Below, piece by piece: positions 45,255-58,314 of a DNA stretch of 64,000 nucleotides; within the stretch, counting starts at the first letter, position 1, and every line of letters starts with the position of its first letter. This stretch comes from Garcia nutans (taxonomy: Eukaryota > Streptophyta > Magnoliopsida > Malpighiales > Euphorbiaceae). Under the pieces are notes generated by a model, which was given only the letters and a program-made list of their open reading frames with translations, was not told the DNA's origin and did no database searches. The position numbers and the translations under genes are program-made. The DNA lies in contig CANTUV010000008.1 of the NCBI GenBank assembly GCA_947685225.1, positions 35,890,001-35,954,000 of the forward strand, in the 5' to 3' direction.

Positions 45255-46394
45255 ACCACATTAAAACACACAAAAAAGGGGGACTAGACTTTTGATCTTT
45301 TAAAAAGGGGAGAAAATTCTTGAACTGGAATTTTTAACCGGACTTGGGACTCTTGAATTCTTTCGGCCAAAAGAAAACCCTAGCAAGCAAGAAGAAATCC
45401 AAGACACAACAACTAAAGGAGGCAACAAGCAATCGTCTCTAGCTTGCTTTGCTCAACCAAAACCAAATCTGAAGTAGGCAACAGCTTGGTTCAATTTCTT
45501 CAATTTGGTGGAGCCTTCAAACATAGGTAAATTGCTCTGAATTCAATTTATTAAATCATTAACCATCTTCATCTTTCAAGCCATCATCACACAGCCTTAT
45601 TTATTTAATTCTTCCTTTAATTTAGTTTACGCAATAGCATAAATTAATTCATACAATACCTAAGGTCTTAATTAAAGTAAATAATATAATCATTCAAAAC
45701 ACAAATCTAATTTCTTAAACCTTAAGTTATTCAAACCGTAAATCTCAATTAATTCTATTTTCAAATCTTCACAGTAGTTTTTTATAATTTTATTTATTGA
45801 GTTATTTTAATCTTTCGATAATTAATTTGGCTTTCTATGTTTGTTTCACCTAAAAAATACATAAGTAGTTATTACAGTCAATATTAAAACCACACTTAAC
45901 TTTGATTACGGTAAAGCATCAAATCCTAAATTCAAAATCAAAATCTGCAAAATCAAGGTTTCAAAACATAAAACCCTAATATCTTAACCGTGAGTCCTAA
46001 ACCCTAATATCTTAAGGTTCCAAAACCCCTAATTTCATGATGTTAGCCTTAAACCTGAATTTGATTAACTTAAAACTTTACTACTTTCTTAAAATTATAA
46101 AACTCTAATACATTCCATTTTTCCAAAAACCCTCACAGTAGCCTAAATAACAATAATAATAATTCTAAAATCCCAAAACCCTAAATGTTAACTAAAGAAC
46201 TCTAAATTGAGACATAAACCTAAATTTGTATCTTTATTTGCTTTATTTAATTTTAGATTTGATTATGTAGTTTATTATATGTTTTGATGGTTGATTTATT
46301 TAATTTCAATGCTTGATTTATTTAATTTATCATGGATGAATATTTTCGTTATTATTATGATTATTATTTGTTTGTTTTAGTATTAAAATTGTAA

Positions 46395-46565
46395 GAGGTA
46401 TGTTTCCGCTTTGTGGATACCTCATTAGTTAAATTTTATGTAATTTTAATTGCTTTTATATTTTGGACAAATGTAAAGGACATGTTTCCACCTTTCGGTG
46501 GGTGTCCTATTTAGTTTTAGACATGGGCAATGTAAGGACATGTTTCCATCCTCGGATGGGAGTCC
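46395..46565 (+). other. Triple hairpin array in LTR3
   Basis: Hairpin 1 (46395-46423): GAGGTA/TACCTC outer; inner CCGC/GTGG, where A-to-G gives a G-U pair. Hairpin 2 (46478-46507): GGACA/TGTCC and CCACC/GGTGG. Hairpin 3 (46536-46565): inner CCATCC/GGATGG intact; outer GGACA/AGTCC has one A-A mismatch at its inner end. Confidence 0.8.
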
Positions 46566-46984
46566 ATTTATTTATTTTGTTTGGACATTGCTTTGATTTT
46601 AATATAATGATGCTTTATTTTAATTGTTGCATGTAATATGGATAATATTGCTATACTTAAGAATTTTATAATATTAAGACCTGCAAAAGAGGCCGTTTCT
46701 AATGAACCGGGCATTGTGGGGGTGCTGGGCCATTTCTCACCTTCCCCACACGTACCCAACTTTCTGGGGGGTTGGGGATTCTTTAGGAATTGAGTCATCC
46801 ACCCCCTTCTTTTTCCCGGCCCGTCCTGGTGGCCACTCCATTTTCTCTAGGCTTAGTCCCGTGTTCTCTAAGGCCCCGAGCCTAAATAGTGCCAAAGTAG
46901 CAAGAACCATTCCACTCGGAGTGAGGGTGAAAATCTCCACTCACATACCCTAAAAGATAAAAGATCAGTCCAGCTAAAAGAGCT

Positions 46985-47290
46985 AAAGTCAGGGTAAAGA
47001 CCAAATCTCCAAGGATAAAAATCAATTTACAAGGGTGAAGACCCGATCTCTAAGGATGAAGATCCATTTTTGAGGGTGAAGATCCGATGCTAAAGATAAA
47101 AATCCAGCTTAAAGGATGAAGATCCAATTTCAAGTTTGAAGACCCGACGTCCAAAGGATGAAGATTCATTTACAAGGGTGAAGAAACGATCTCCAAGAAT
47201 GAAGATCCATTTTCAAAGGTGAAGATCAGATGCTAAGGATGAATATCCAAGGTCCAATGATGAAGATCCATTTTGAGGGTGAAGACCCAC
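46985..47290 (+). repeat. Minisatellite D1
   Basis: About eight units of 35-40 bp alternating 'ggatgaagatccatttt' and 'agggtgaagacccgat'. A single related 'gatgaagatcca' pair appears in copy E near 63236 and 63308. Confidence 0.8.
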
Positions 47291-47454
47291 AATCCGTTAA
47301 AGAATAGAACAGCCAAAGCAGCCATAATTCTCAACTAATAAAAGGTCAGTCAAACTCAGTCTCGGGTGCAAGTACCCAAATCCAATCCATTCTCTTGTCC
47401 AAGTACCCAAACTCAATCCAGTCTTGGGTCCAAGTACCTACTCTTGGGTCCAAG

Positions 47455-50400
47455 TGTAACACCCCAATACTCCATATAAATACTATACATATACCTAGTA
47501 GACATACAGTAAGTATTTAAAGTATAAGGATGCCACTTTTCTTTTTACCTTTCAATACCTGTAACAAAATTCAAACCATAATAGGTCAATTTAAAGAACA
47601 CATACAAATTATTGTCTTTATCAAAACTTCATTTATACATATAATATAACATACTTAAAGTAGATACATGTATGCATTACCCTCTAGTTGGTCTCGACAA
47701 AATCTTACTCTTCTCGTGGCATACCAAAAGACTTCATGTCTTCCACCAAGCTACCTGCGCGATAATACATCCGCGCTAAGCTCGAAAGCTTAGTAGTACA
47801 AATATAAAATACAAACATATATCATGGAAACACTAACATATAAAGATATCTCAATTCCATATATTTTTACTTCTTATTAAGTTTATCCCTATTCATTTGC
47901 ACCTTTCATATCTTTCAACTAATCTCACATCTTATACACATATAAACATAGCATTTCTACCAAGTCCAACCCATCACTAATATTCCCAATCAACATCTCA
48001 ATACACACATTATACATCATACCAATCACAAGTCACATTTCCAATGAAATATACCAAAGATTTCATTATCCATTTCTTTCAACATTTGTATATCACATTG
48101 ACAACAAAGACAGACTCGGGCCCAACAGACACCACTATGTTATTCAGAGTTCAGAGTTACTGCTTTGGTCTATAATCATAATCATCAAGCCCGTAGGCAT
48201 CATATATCAATATTTCTATCCATGGATAGTGTAACAGACCCAGTCTCTTGGACCATCAACTCATCATGAGAAGATCCTCAACCCGGCAAGACTGTTACCA
48301 ATCATATATTTCATATTCACAATTCTCATAGTGTAACAGACCCAGTTTCTTGGACCTCAATTCAACTCAATTTGAAGAGATCCTCAACCCGGCAAGACTG
48401 TTACCTTTTTCATTTTATAGGCATGCCTCCAAACCCAGAACTCTGAAAACTGAATAACACATTAAACACATATTTCACTTATTGTTTCATTATCAATTTC
48501 AATCTCAATGTTCATTATCATCTAGGCAAACATGCCTTATTTCTTTCAATTAGATCATCATAGCCAATCACAATGGCTTCACAACATATCATATCTCAAT
48601 CCATATGATACATATAACATCAGTGCTATAACATTACAAAGTACCTTATTCATATAGCACAATACAATTCACAAGATTCATAATACACAAATCATAGTAT
48701 TGTTCATATAGTATCATGTGCATCATCATTATAATACTCAACATCAATTACATTAACCAAATGAACATATCATTATTCAATCACATGATTCACATTATAC
48801 ATATAGCATCATTGCTATAACATTACAAAGTACATTAAAGTAATTCTTCATAAAAATGTTTATCATAATAAATTTGCATAGCTCATACCTTGTTGAATGA
48901 TCCTCTTCTCTTTCACACTATACAAGTCACATTAGATTAACAATGTAATAATTTACCTAATATTATTTAATTATACTCAATCAATTGTATTCTCATACAT
49001 TAATATTCATCAAATCATTCACATCTTTCATTTTCCCATAACACAATTATATATATACATATCATTAATGATATAAACACATCAAAATACATTAGTGATA
49101 TGCATTAACAATGCAATCATGCAACATTGGTACTTACCTTAATAACATTTCACACCACTCTAAACTCTTCTCCACTCAATAGTTCTTCACTTCACAAATT
49201 AGGGCAATTCAACCTCTTCACAACCTAATCCAAAAGGAATATTAGCAAAATGACCATATGAATAGTACATTCTGGTTTTAGACTCCATTTTATCCTTATT
49301 TTGAAAAATTGTATAAAATAATCTACTTGACTAAAAATTCTAAAATTTTTACAGAATTTATTTTTGTATCTTAAAATCATTCCTTTAAAATTTCAGATCA
49401 AACTGAACACAAAATCTTGGTCAAATAGTTCACCTAACCAGACTGCCCCAATTGCCCTGCATCCTGGCAGCAGTTCTGAACTTTGTGAATTCCATAAATC
49501 AAATTCAATCAACGTGGTTCCAAATTATTTTTCTCAAATACTAGACTCACTAAGCAAAAACATATCCAAAATTCAATTGGATATGATTTTTCTACATTTT
49601 ATTAAAAATCCCGAAATATAGCTGTCTCAATTAAGGTACCTGCTGGAACAGGTCTAATAAAAATAATCTTTCTAAACTCATAACCATTCCAAAATCGAAT
49701 CAACATATTTTTCAGTCATTCTAGACTCATAGAGGCACAGCATATCAAAAATTCACTTCAAGAACATTTTTCTATAATTAATTAAAAATCATACAAGTCA
49801 CAGCCTTTACTAATTGTAAAACAGAAAAATATTCACTAAACACAACTCTTACTCTTCCATCACCAACACCAATTTACTTCTCCTTTTCAAATCTATTTCA
49901 ACTCTTCTCAACAAATTACAAACATACTTAATCATACTATTACTAAACATAACTCAATCCAAACACAACTTCAAAAAGAATCAAGGTAAACAAGAGAAAA
50001 CTTACCAAGATGATAAAATTCCTTGAAATCCAACTTAGCTACTTGAAATCTCTCTCAACTTTGGAGCTTAAAATCATCAAAACCTTTCTTTGTTCTTTTG
50101 TTTTTCTTTGCCAATGAAGGAGCCGGCCAACACAAGGAGAAGAAGAAGAAATGATGAAGAAAACACAAAGTCCACATGCATTAAATACTCATCTAAAAGA
50201 AAATTACTATAATGCCCTCATCCATTTAACTAAACTTTTGTCACATATATACCCATATAGGTAATTTCACAAATCACAAATAAAATATCTTCTTCCCTTG
50301 ACCAAGCCCTTTGACCAACTTATATGTTATATATATCACCATATACACTACATATACACTTCTCTCTACACAATGCATTCCTTCCAACTACACACATATA

Positions 50401-50524
50401 CATTATTTTCTCAACTTCTATTATCCTCCAAATAAATCATACACAATTACCACTTATCAATCACACATTCAATTCACTAATAACAATATTATCACAACTT
50501 CTAGGCACACTTAGGGATATTACA
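47455..50524 (-). repeat. Left (3') LTR of V
   Basis: 3,070 bp. It holds the twin hairpins (47757-47793), two GTAACAG...CTGTTAC modules (48231-48298, 48333-48404), and a region (about 49240-49860) that is nearly identical to Z and W in reverse. No gene is called: the 85-codon frame at 49364 lacks an ATG. Confidence 0.9.
47757..47793 (-). other. Twin hairpins of V left LTR
   Basis: On the minus strand hairpin 1 pairs CTAAGCT with AGCTTAG around TTCG (47793-47776), and hairpin 2 pairs GCGCG with CGCGC (47776-47757). The closing pair of hairpin 1 is U-A here, C-G in Z, U-G in W. The right LTR has the same at 54371-54407. Confidence 0.8.
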
Positions 50525-53500
50525 ATTCTCTCCCCCTTAAATAATTTCGTCCTCGAAATTATCCATGCCATAACAATTCATTCTTAACAAAAATACTATC
50601 TTCACTTCCACCTGAAGTTAAATATATGCTTAAATTATTATGTCATCCAATCATATAACTTCAATTCCTTCTTTTAGAATCAACAATCTCCTCTAAATTC
50701 CATAATTCATCGTTCTATATGTTTATATACCTTCTTATTTCCTTGATCAAACATTCAAAATACTCATTACATCTCCTATTAACATTTTTAATCAGGAATC
50801 AAATCATTTTATAGTACACTTATACTTCATCCAATCTTTATATTCAATATATTTTGTTCCTTCACCTCTATGTAATTACTTTCTTAACTTTAGCCTCAAC
50901 AATTATTGGTTTGAATCTTAGCATTAATTATCCCGTCATTACAATCACTGTCTAAATAGACATTTATCAATCCTCAATGGATAACAAGGTCCTTATTTTC
51001 CACAATTGGAGTTACCTCTTTAGCATGCTTTTCTCTTAACTTACATTTTAATACATTGCCTTTCAATTTATTTTATAAATAACCAATCTTCTCCCTTATT
51101 ATCATAAGTTATAATTACTATAATTCCATACATTCCTATCCATTCTTACTTTAATATTTTACATCATATACATTGTCACGTAATTAATTACATTCTTAAT
51201 ACAACTATACATATTAAATCTCAATAATACTTCATAATCTTAGTCCAATTCAGATCAATTGATCTATCTGTCACAATATATCCATTTTCCAATCTTGTTC
51301 CATTCCATCCAACGATTAATTTATATAACTTATCATGAAATTGCACCATATTCATATATGTATATATGATCTAATTCAATTAGGGCAAACTTATATACAA
51401 TTTCTTGATCTTTTCCAATCCATATTCAATCAAATTATTGTGATAACAAATCACTTCAAATCATATTAGTATAGTTCCCACCAAATCTTATAATAACTAT
51501 TTAACTATGCTTCTTAAACAAAATTTTCAATCTCACCAATTTGTACTACAGTCATATTGTCTCAGTCCCAAATTTATGGATACTAAAATTAACCGGCTAC
51601 ACATACTAACCAAATCATATAGCCATAGGAGATGAATGGTCACACACCTGTAACTCATAAATCAATACTGTTTCTCGATTATTCTGTATCCAAACTTTTT
51701 AATTACACTATTTAGTTGTATCACAAGAATTATATATCCATTCTCCACACTTTTACTACACCAAGAGTTAACACATTTCAACTCCATCTCCATAAATTTT
51801 CTCTTGAACATACGATTATCATTAGTCTAACTCACATCAACAATATTATCTATAACATCTTTATACACAACATTTAATCATATACAAATTCCATTTATTA
51901 CTCCACTTCTAATTTATCTCTTGTAACACTTTTCATACAGTATACTTTCCTTTTTATTATATACTTATACATATAGAATTTCTACAAACAAAATCCTTAA
52001 TCCAGGAAACATTATATGATAGTTTAACTCAGTTATTATCATAACAATTTCATCTTCTAGTGTTACTTGAGTCCTTTCTCACTCTCCATTTCATCCCATA
52101 ATCTAACTCTACATAAGTTAAAACCTATTCTCTCATAGATCCACTGATACATGCCCTACTATTCTCCACACCACTAAACAAATAATTATATCACATTCAC
52201 ATACTTAGGTCACATTCACAATATGACTTGCTTTCCACATTTCTTACATTTTCATTTACATTCATATCGAAAAGCTCATTCCACATTTTCCATACATGTA
52301 TACACATAGTCATACAATTATATATAATTCCTCTTTTACAGATCTTTAACACAATTTAACATTTATTACTTTTCCTTAATCAACATCATTCTTACCCCTT
52401 TTTGACATAACTTAAATTATTTATCAACTCAACACATATATATTTCCTAACTACAATAATACTTCACAAATTCTTAGTCACCTTACTAAGGTGACATCTC
52501 TCTCACCTTTATTTTGAAATGCATTTAATATATCATCTTTATATCCGTTTGTTTACCATTCAACGTATATATATATATATTTTACTCATATATTTATACA
52601 TATGTACATTACACCTAATAATATACACATTGAGCCTAATAGCTCCTATACACTTAATTATATGCTCTGATTTTTATTTTCCTTTTTCATACATTCACTA
52701 CAAATTTAGTGTTTATCACTTTCTTTTGAATACTATTATTCTCATTCTTCCAATATGATAAAAAGTATTTAATCACACTACAAATATATATTCTGACTAT
52801 AATAACACTTCACATCCATCTTGGTCACATTCCCAATGTGACATCTCTTTACTTTCATCTTTAAAAAAAACATTTAATATACTTCCATATCTTTTTTTTT
52901 TTTTGCAATAAAATGACTTAAAATAGCTCCTTTTCATTTGCTTATCTATTTCTCTTTTTACTTCAAAACAAATTCTCATACCATCAATCACATTACTTAA
53001 TTCATAATACTTTCATGTGCAATATTAATCATTTCACCTGGCTCAGGTATTGAATATACATTAAATCATCAATATCCAATCAATCTTTATCAGTTTCTAG
53101 TAGAACTTTAACTTTTCAACTTACTACTTTGCTTAAACTTTAAATTTACCAAACTCATCTTTTCTTAAAATCAACTTTAAAAACATCTCGGATATATATA
53201 TATATCATAAAGCAATATCAACACATATTTCTTCCCCAATTATTAAGCTCATTTCGAAAAATCTCAAATATCACATATTATTACCATTACCATGAGCTTT
53301 CACAATATCCAAGCATCTCACATTTCTAACCTTAAATTCACAATGTTTACATTAAAATAACCATACTAATTTATATTCTTACATAACCAATATCATCTCT
53401 TTTTCCTTTAAATAATACCTTAACTTTATATATATACCCCAAACTTTAAATAATCATACCTTGTCTTTACTAATCAACTCATTCAATATTATTTTCCTTT

Positions 53501-54068
53501 TCATTTCTTTATGCTTCAACACGTTTAACACTTCACTTTACTTGCATAAATTTCCATTTTTTAATTATCAATTAGACTTATATAAATTCATATCATTCAT
53601 TATACTCATTTAAATTTATCATTATAGCCAACAACTATGACTTTATATACGTACCCTTCCCCAACCAGGTCGGTTGTCCAAGTTCGGTTGCCCATTCCAA
53701 TGGGTCCGCATGGTTCCGCAGGAGACAGATAGGTCCGTTCATTAAACTTATCAATATTTTTTTTTAAATTCTTTTTTTTTCACAAGCAAGTTAAGTAATC
53801 ATGCCTCAACATCTCACATTACAACAAAACAGTTTTCTCATAACATCATATCATTCACACATTAACATCCATTTCATATAACACAGATATACTATAAATC
53901 ATATAATGCCACCTCCGAGACCAACCTAGGTGTGAATGCATATGCATGTATTACAAATTTCATTTTCAAAACTCTTCTTTTTAATTCATTTTAAGCGTTT
54001 CAAAACTTTTTCTTTTTAATTTTACTTAGGCCGAGAATCTCGAACCTAAGCTCTGATACCAAAATAAT
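50525..54068 (-). other. Internal region of V, no genes visible
   Basis: AT-rich, low-complexity sequence; the frames seen are short and lack family motifs. Features: PPT (TTAAGGGGGAGAGAAT-like, minus) at 50525-50540; perfect hairpin AATTTCG/CGAAATT at 50543-50560; a GC-richer patch at 53645-53742; a block near 53931 ('gcatgtatta') shared with the 5' leaders of X and Y. Confidence 0.7.
54049..54061 (-). other. Primer-binding site of V, tRNA-iMet
   Basis: Minus strand TGGTATCAGAGCT, 7 bases inside the 5' LTR at 54069. The first 12 bases are the standard initiator-tRNA PBS. Confidence 0.85.
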
Positions 54069-57000
54069 TGTAACACCCCAATACTCCATATAAATACTAT
54101 ACATATACCTAGTAGACATACAGTAAGTATTTAAAGTATAAGGATGCCACTTTTCTTTTTACCTTTCAATACCTGTAACAAAATTCAAACCATAATAGGT
54201 CAATTTAAAGAACACATACAAATTATTGTCTTTATCAAAACTTCATTTATACATATAATATAACATACTTAAAGTAGATACATGTATGCATTACCCTCTA
54301 GTTGGTCTCGACAAAATCTTACTCTTCTCGTGGCATACCAAAAGACTTCATGTCTTCCACCAAGCTACCTGCGCGATAATACATCCGCGCTAAGCTCGAA
54401 AGCTTAGTAGTACAAATATAAAATACAAACATATATCATGGAAACACTAACATATAAAGATATCTCAATTCCATATATTTTTACTTCTTATTAAGTTTAT
54501 CCCTATTCATTTGCACCTTTCATATCTTTCAACTAATCTCACATCTTATACACATATAAACATAGCATTTCTACCAAGTCCAACCCATCACTAATATTCC
54601 CAATCAACATCTCAATACACACATTATACATCATACCAATCACAAGTCACATTTCCAATGAAATATACCAAAGATTTCATTATCCATTTCTTTCAACATT
54701 TGTATATCACATTGACAACAAAGACAGACTCGGGCCCAACAGACACCACTATGTTATTCAGAGTTCAGAGTTACTGCTTTGGTCTATAATCATAATCATC
54801 AAGCCCGTAGGCATCATATATCAATATTTCTATCCATGGATAGTGTAACAGACCCAGTCTCTTGGACCATCAACTCATCATGAGAAGATCCTCAACCCGG
54901 CAAGACTGTTACCAATCATATATTTCATATTCACAATTCTCATAGTGTAACAGACCCAGTTTCTTGGACCTCAATTCAACTCAATTTGAAGAGATCCTCA
55001 ACCCGGCAAGACTGTTACCTTTTTCATTTTATAGGCATGCCTCCAAACCCAGAACTCTGAAAACTGAATAACACATTAAACACATATTTCACTTATTGTT
55101 TCATTATCAATTTCAATCTCAATGTTCATTATCATCTAGGCAAACATGCCTTATTTCTTTCAATTAGATCATCATAGCCAATCACAATGGCTTCACAACA
55201 TATCATATCTCAATCCATATGATACATATAACATCAGTGCTATAACATTACAAAGTACCTTATTCATATAGCACAATACAATTCACAAGATTCATAATAC
55301 ACAAATCATAGTATTGTTCATATAGTATCATGTGCATCATCATTATAATACTCAACATCAATTACATTAACCAAATGAACATATCATTATTCAATCACAT
55401 GATTCACATTATACATATAGCATCATTGCTATAACATTACAAAGTACATTAAAGTAATTCTTCATAAAAATGTTTATCATAATAAATTTGCATAGCTCAT
55501 ACCTTGTTGAATGATCCTCTTCTCTTTCACACTATACAAGTCACATTAGATTAACAATGTAATAATTTACCTAATATTATTTAATTATACTCAATCAATT
55601 GTATTCTCATACATTAATATTCATCAAATCATTCACATCTTTCATTTTCCCATAACACAATTATATATATACATATCATTAATGATATAAACACATCAAA
55701 ATACATTAGTGATATGCATTAACAATGCAATCATGCAACATTGGTACTTACCTTAATAACATTTCACACCACTCTAAACTCTTCTCCACTCAATAGTTCT
55801 TCACTTCACAAATTAGGGCAATTCAACCTCTTCACAACCTAATCCAAAAGGAATATTAGCAAAATGACCATATGAATAGTACATTCTGGTTTTAGACTCC
55901 ATTTTATCCTTATTTTGAAAAATTGTATAAAATAATCTACTTGACTAAAAATTCTAAAATTTTTACAGAATTTATTTTTGTATCTTAAAATCATTCCTTT
56001 AAAATTTCAGATCAAACTGAACACAAAATCTTGGTCAAATAGTTCACCTAACCAGACTGCCCCAATTGCCCTGCATCCTGGCAGCAGTTCTGAACTTTGT
56101 GAATTCCATAAATCAAATTCAATCAACGTGGTTCCAAATTATTTTTCTCAAATACTAGACTCACTAAGCAAAAACATATCCAAAATTCAATTGGATATGA
56201 TTTTTCTACATTTTATTAAAAATCCCGAAATATAGCTGTCTCAATTAAGGTACCTGCTGGAACAGGTCTAATAAAAATAATCTTTCTAAACTCATAACCA
56301 TTCCAAAATCGAATCAACATATTTTTCAGTCATTCTAGACTCATAGAGGCACAGCATATCAAAAATTCACTTCAAGAACATTTTTCTATAATTAATTAAA
56401 AATCATACAAGTCACAGCCTTTACTAATTGTAAAACAGAAAAATATTCACTAAACACAACTCTTACTCTTCCATCACCAACACCAATTTACTTCTCCTTT
56501 TCAAATCTATTTCAACTCTTCTCAACAAATTACAAACATACTTAATCATACTATTACTAAACATAACTCAATCCAAACACAACTTCAAAAAGAATCAAGG
56601 TAAACAAGAGAAAACTTACCAAGATGATAAAATTCCTTGAAATCCAACTTAGCTACTTGAAATCTCTCTCAACTTTGGAGCTTAAAATCATCAAAACCTT
56701 TCTTTGTTCTTTTGTTTTTCTTTGCCAATGAAGGAGCCGGCCAACACAAGGAGAAGAAGAAGAAATGATGAAGAAAACACAAAGTCCACATGCATTAAAT
56801 ACTCATCTAAAAGAAAATTACTATAATGCCCTCATCCATTTAACTAAACTTTTGTCACATATATACCCATATAGGTAATTTCACAAATCACAAATAAAAT
56901 ATCTTCTTCCCTTGACCAAGCCCTTTGACCAACTTATATGTTATATATATCACCATATACACTACATATACACTTCTCTCTACACAATGCATTCCTTCCA

Positions 57001-57138
57001 ACTACACACATATACATTATTTTCTCAACTTCTATTATCCTCCAAATAAATCATACACAATTACCACTTATCAATCACACATTCAATTCACTAATAACAA
57101 TATTATCACAACTTCTAGGCACACTTAGGGATATTACA
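54069..57138 (-). repeat. Right (5') LTR of V
   Basis: 3,070 bp, apparently identical to the left LTR, with twin hairpins at 54371-54407. It is followed by the TSD CCAAG and minisatellite D2. Confidence 0.9.
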
Positions 57139-57884
57139 CCAAGTACCCAATCTCGGGTTCAAGTACCCAAATCAAATTGAGTCTTGGGTCCAAGTACCTA
57201 GTCTCAGGTCCAAGTACCCAAATCAAATTCAATCTCAGGTCTAAGTACCCAATTTCAAGTCCAAGTACCCAATCTCGTGTCCAAACACCCAATCTCGGGT
57301 CCAAGTACCCAATCTCGGGTCCAAACACCCAATCTCAGATCCAAGTACCCAATCTCGGGTCTAAGTACCCAAATCTAATTCAGTCATGGGTCCAAGTACC
57401 CAAATCAAATCCAGTCTCGGGTCCAAGTACCCAATCTCGGGTCTAAGTACTCAAATAAAATTCAGCTTTGGGCCTAAATACCTAAATCCAATTCAATCTC
57501 AGGTCCAAGTACCCAAATCCAATCCAATCTAGGGTCCAAGTACCCAAACTCAATCCAATCTCGAGTCCAAGGACCCAAATCCAATTTAGTCTTGGGTCCA
57601 AGTACCCAAATCAAATTCAATCTCGGGTCCAAGTACCCAAATCAAATTCAGTCTTGGGTCCAAGTACCCAATCTCAGGTCCAAGCACCCAATCTCGGGTC
57701 CAAGTACCCAAATCCAATTCAGTCTCGGGTCCAAGTACCCAAATCATTTTGGAGTTCAGAACTCATTTCGGCTCCAGAACCCAAACCAACTTCAACCTTG
57801 GGTTGAGAACCAATCCTCATCCAAAATCAGTCAAAAAATCACATTGCTTTTTGCTCTCTTTTGTTGTAGTCTCAGATCGCTCAA

Positions 57885-57897
57885 GCAGGGGGCAAAC
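57885..57897 (+). other. Polypurine tract before LTR4
   Basis: GCAGGGGGCAAAC, identical to the PPT before LTR3. Confidence 0.85.
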
Positions 57898-58314
57898 TAT
57901 AGACCCTTAAATTTTGACCCAGTCCAATCCAATATTTTTAAGCAGTCCAAAATAATTTTTATGGTATTTTTAATAATAGTTATTACTTTTAGTATTTGTT
58001 TTTAATTAAAATAAAAGAATATAAAAAAAAGAAGAAGAAATAATTAAAAATAAAAATCAGCGACGGAAGAATCGGCGACAAAAAATTTTCATCGCCGAAG
58101 ATGAATTGGCTTGGGCCAATTCACCGCAGGATTTTTCTACGGCGAATTTGCTAGCCAGCGCCCAGCGCCAGTAGCAATTTTTTTGGCCAACGCACTTTCG
58201 CACGCCCGTCCCGCATGCAGTTTTGCCAAAACCCTATTCTACTGGTTTCTAATTTTATTTCCTAAAAGGCTTTTATTTTGTTAGCTAATTAGGATTAGGT
58301 TTATTTTTTTTTCT

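Larger units (their letters stand above)
44789..46943 (+). repeat. Tat-like LTR3 (3' LTR of copy C)
   Basis: 2,155 bp, very similar to LTR2 along its length, from TGTAGACC to CACTCA. A TATA box lies at 45248-45254 and the triple hairpins at 46395-46565. It is followed not by TAG and a PBS but by the 3' region of copy D. The bases flanking LTR2 and LTR3 (GACGC, CATAC) are not a target-site duplication. Confidence 0.85.
47455..57138 (-). mobile_element. Element V: young non-coding LTR retrotransposon (LARD-like)
   Basis: 9,684 bp with perfect TSD CCAAG (47450-47454, 57139-57143). The two 3,070-bp LTRs are offset by exactly 6,614 bp throughout and I see no difference between them. The internal 3,544 bp (50525-54068) has no gag or pol. 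A tRNA-iMet PBS (54049-54061) and a PPT (50525-50540) set the orientation as minus. LTR ends (TGTAACACCC, ATATTACA), PBS and the PPT-side hairpin match chromoviruses X and Y, so an X/Y-like partner probably supplied the proteins. Solo LTRs Z and W are the same family. Confidence 0.9.
47340..57770 (+). repeat. Minisatellite D2, split by element V
   Basis: The array occupies 47340-47454 and 57139-57770. The core is 'tcgggtccaagtacccaa' with spacers such as 'atcaaattcagtc', giving units of 18-35 bp, about 25 copies in total. Element V inserted at a 'ccaag' within a unit. Confidence 0.85.
46944..57897 (+). mobile_element. Tat/Ogre-like element, 3' part of internal region (copy D)
   Basis: After LTR3 the sequence enters directly a minisatellite-rich 3' region: no PBS, leader or gag. 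The region is interrupted by element V (47455-57138) and ends at a PPT before LTR4. Either the 5' internal part was deleted or unequal recombination joined LTR3 to the 3' end of another copy. Confidence 0.75.

Noticed and set aside
49364..49621. An 85-codon frame repeated identically at 49364 and 55978 (+) and nearly so at 26477-26734 (-).
   Set aside because: It starts at TTG, lies antisense inside LTRs, is damaged in W, and is identical only because the LTRs are recent copies. Conservation is at the DNA level.
50311..50587. Overlapping Tyr/Ile/Thr-rich frames at the inner end of the V LTR.
   Set aside because: AT-rich low-complexity sequence in two frames at once; no start context or motifs.
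52519..52758. Hydrophobic 79-codon frame in the V internal region as a membrane protein.
   Set aside because: Composition follows the AT-rich DNA, it has no partner copy here, and it runs against the element's coding strand.
47340..57770. CRISPR-like array of direct repeats with spacers.
   Set aside because: The spacers are themselves variants of the repeat, the genome is a plant, and the array sits in a retrotransposon 3' region.
57177..58005. Repetitive Ser/Pro/Gly/Gln frames that look like a structural protein.
   Set aside because: They are read-through of minisatellite D2 and break in neighbouring units.
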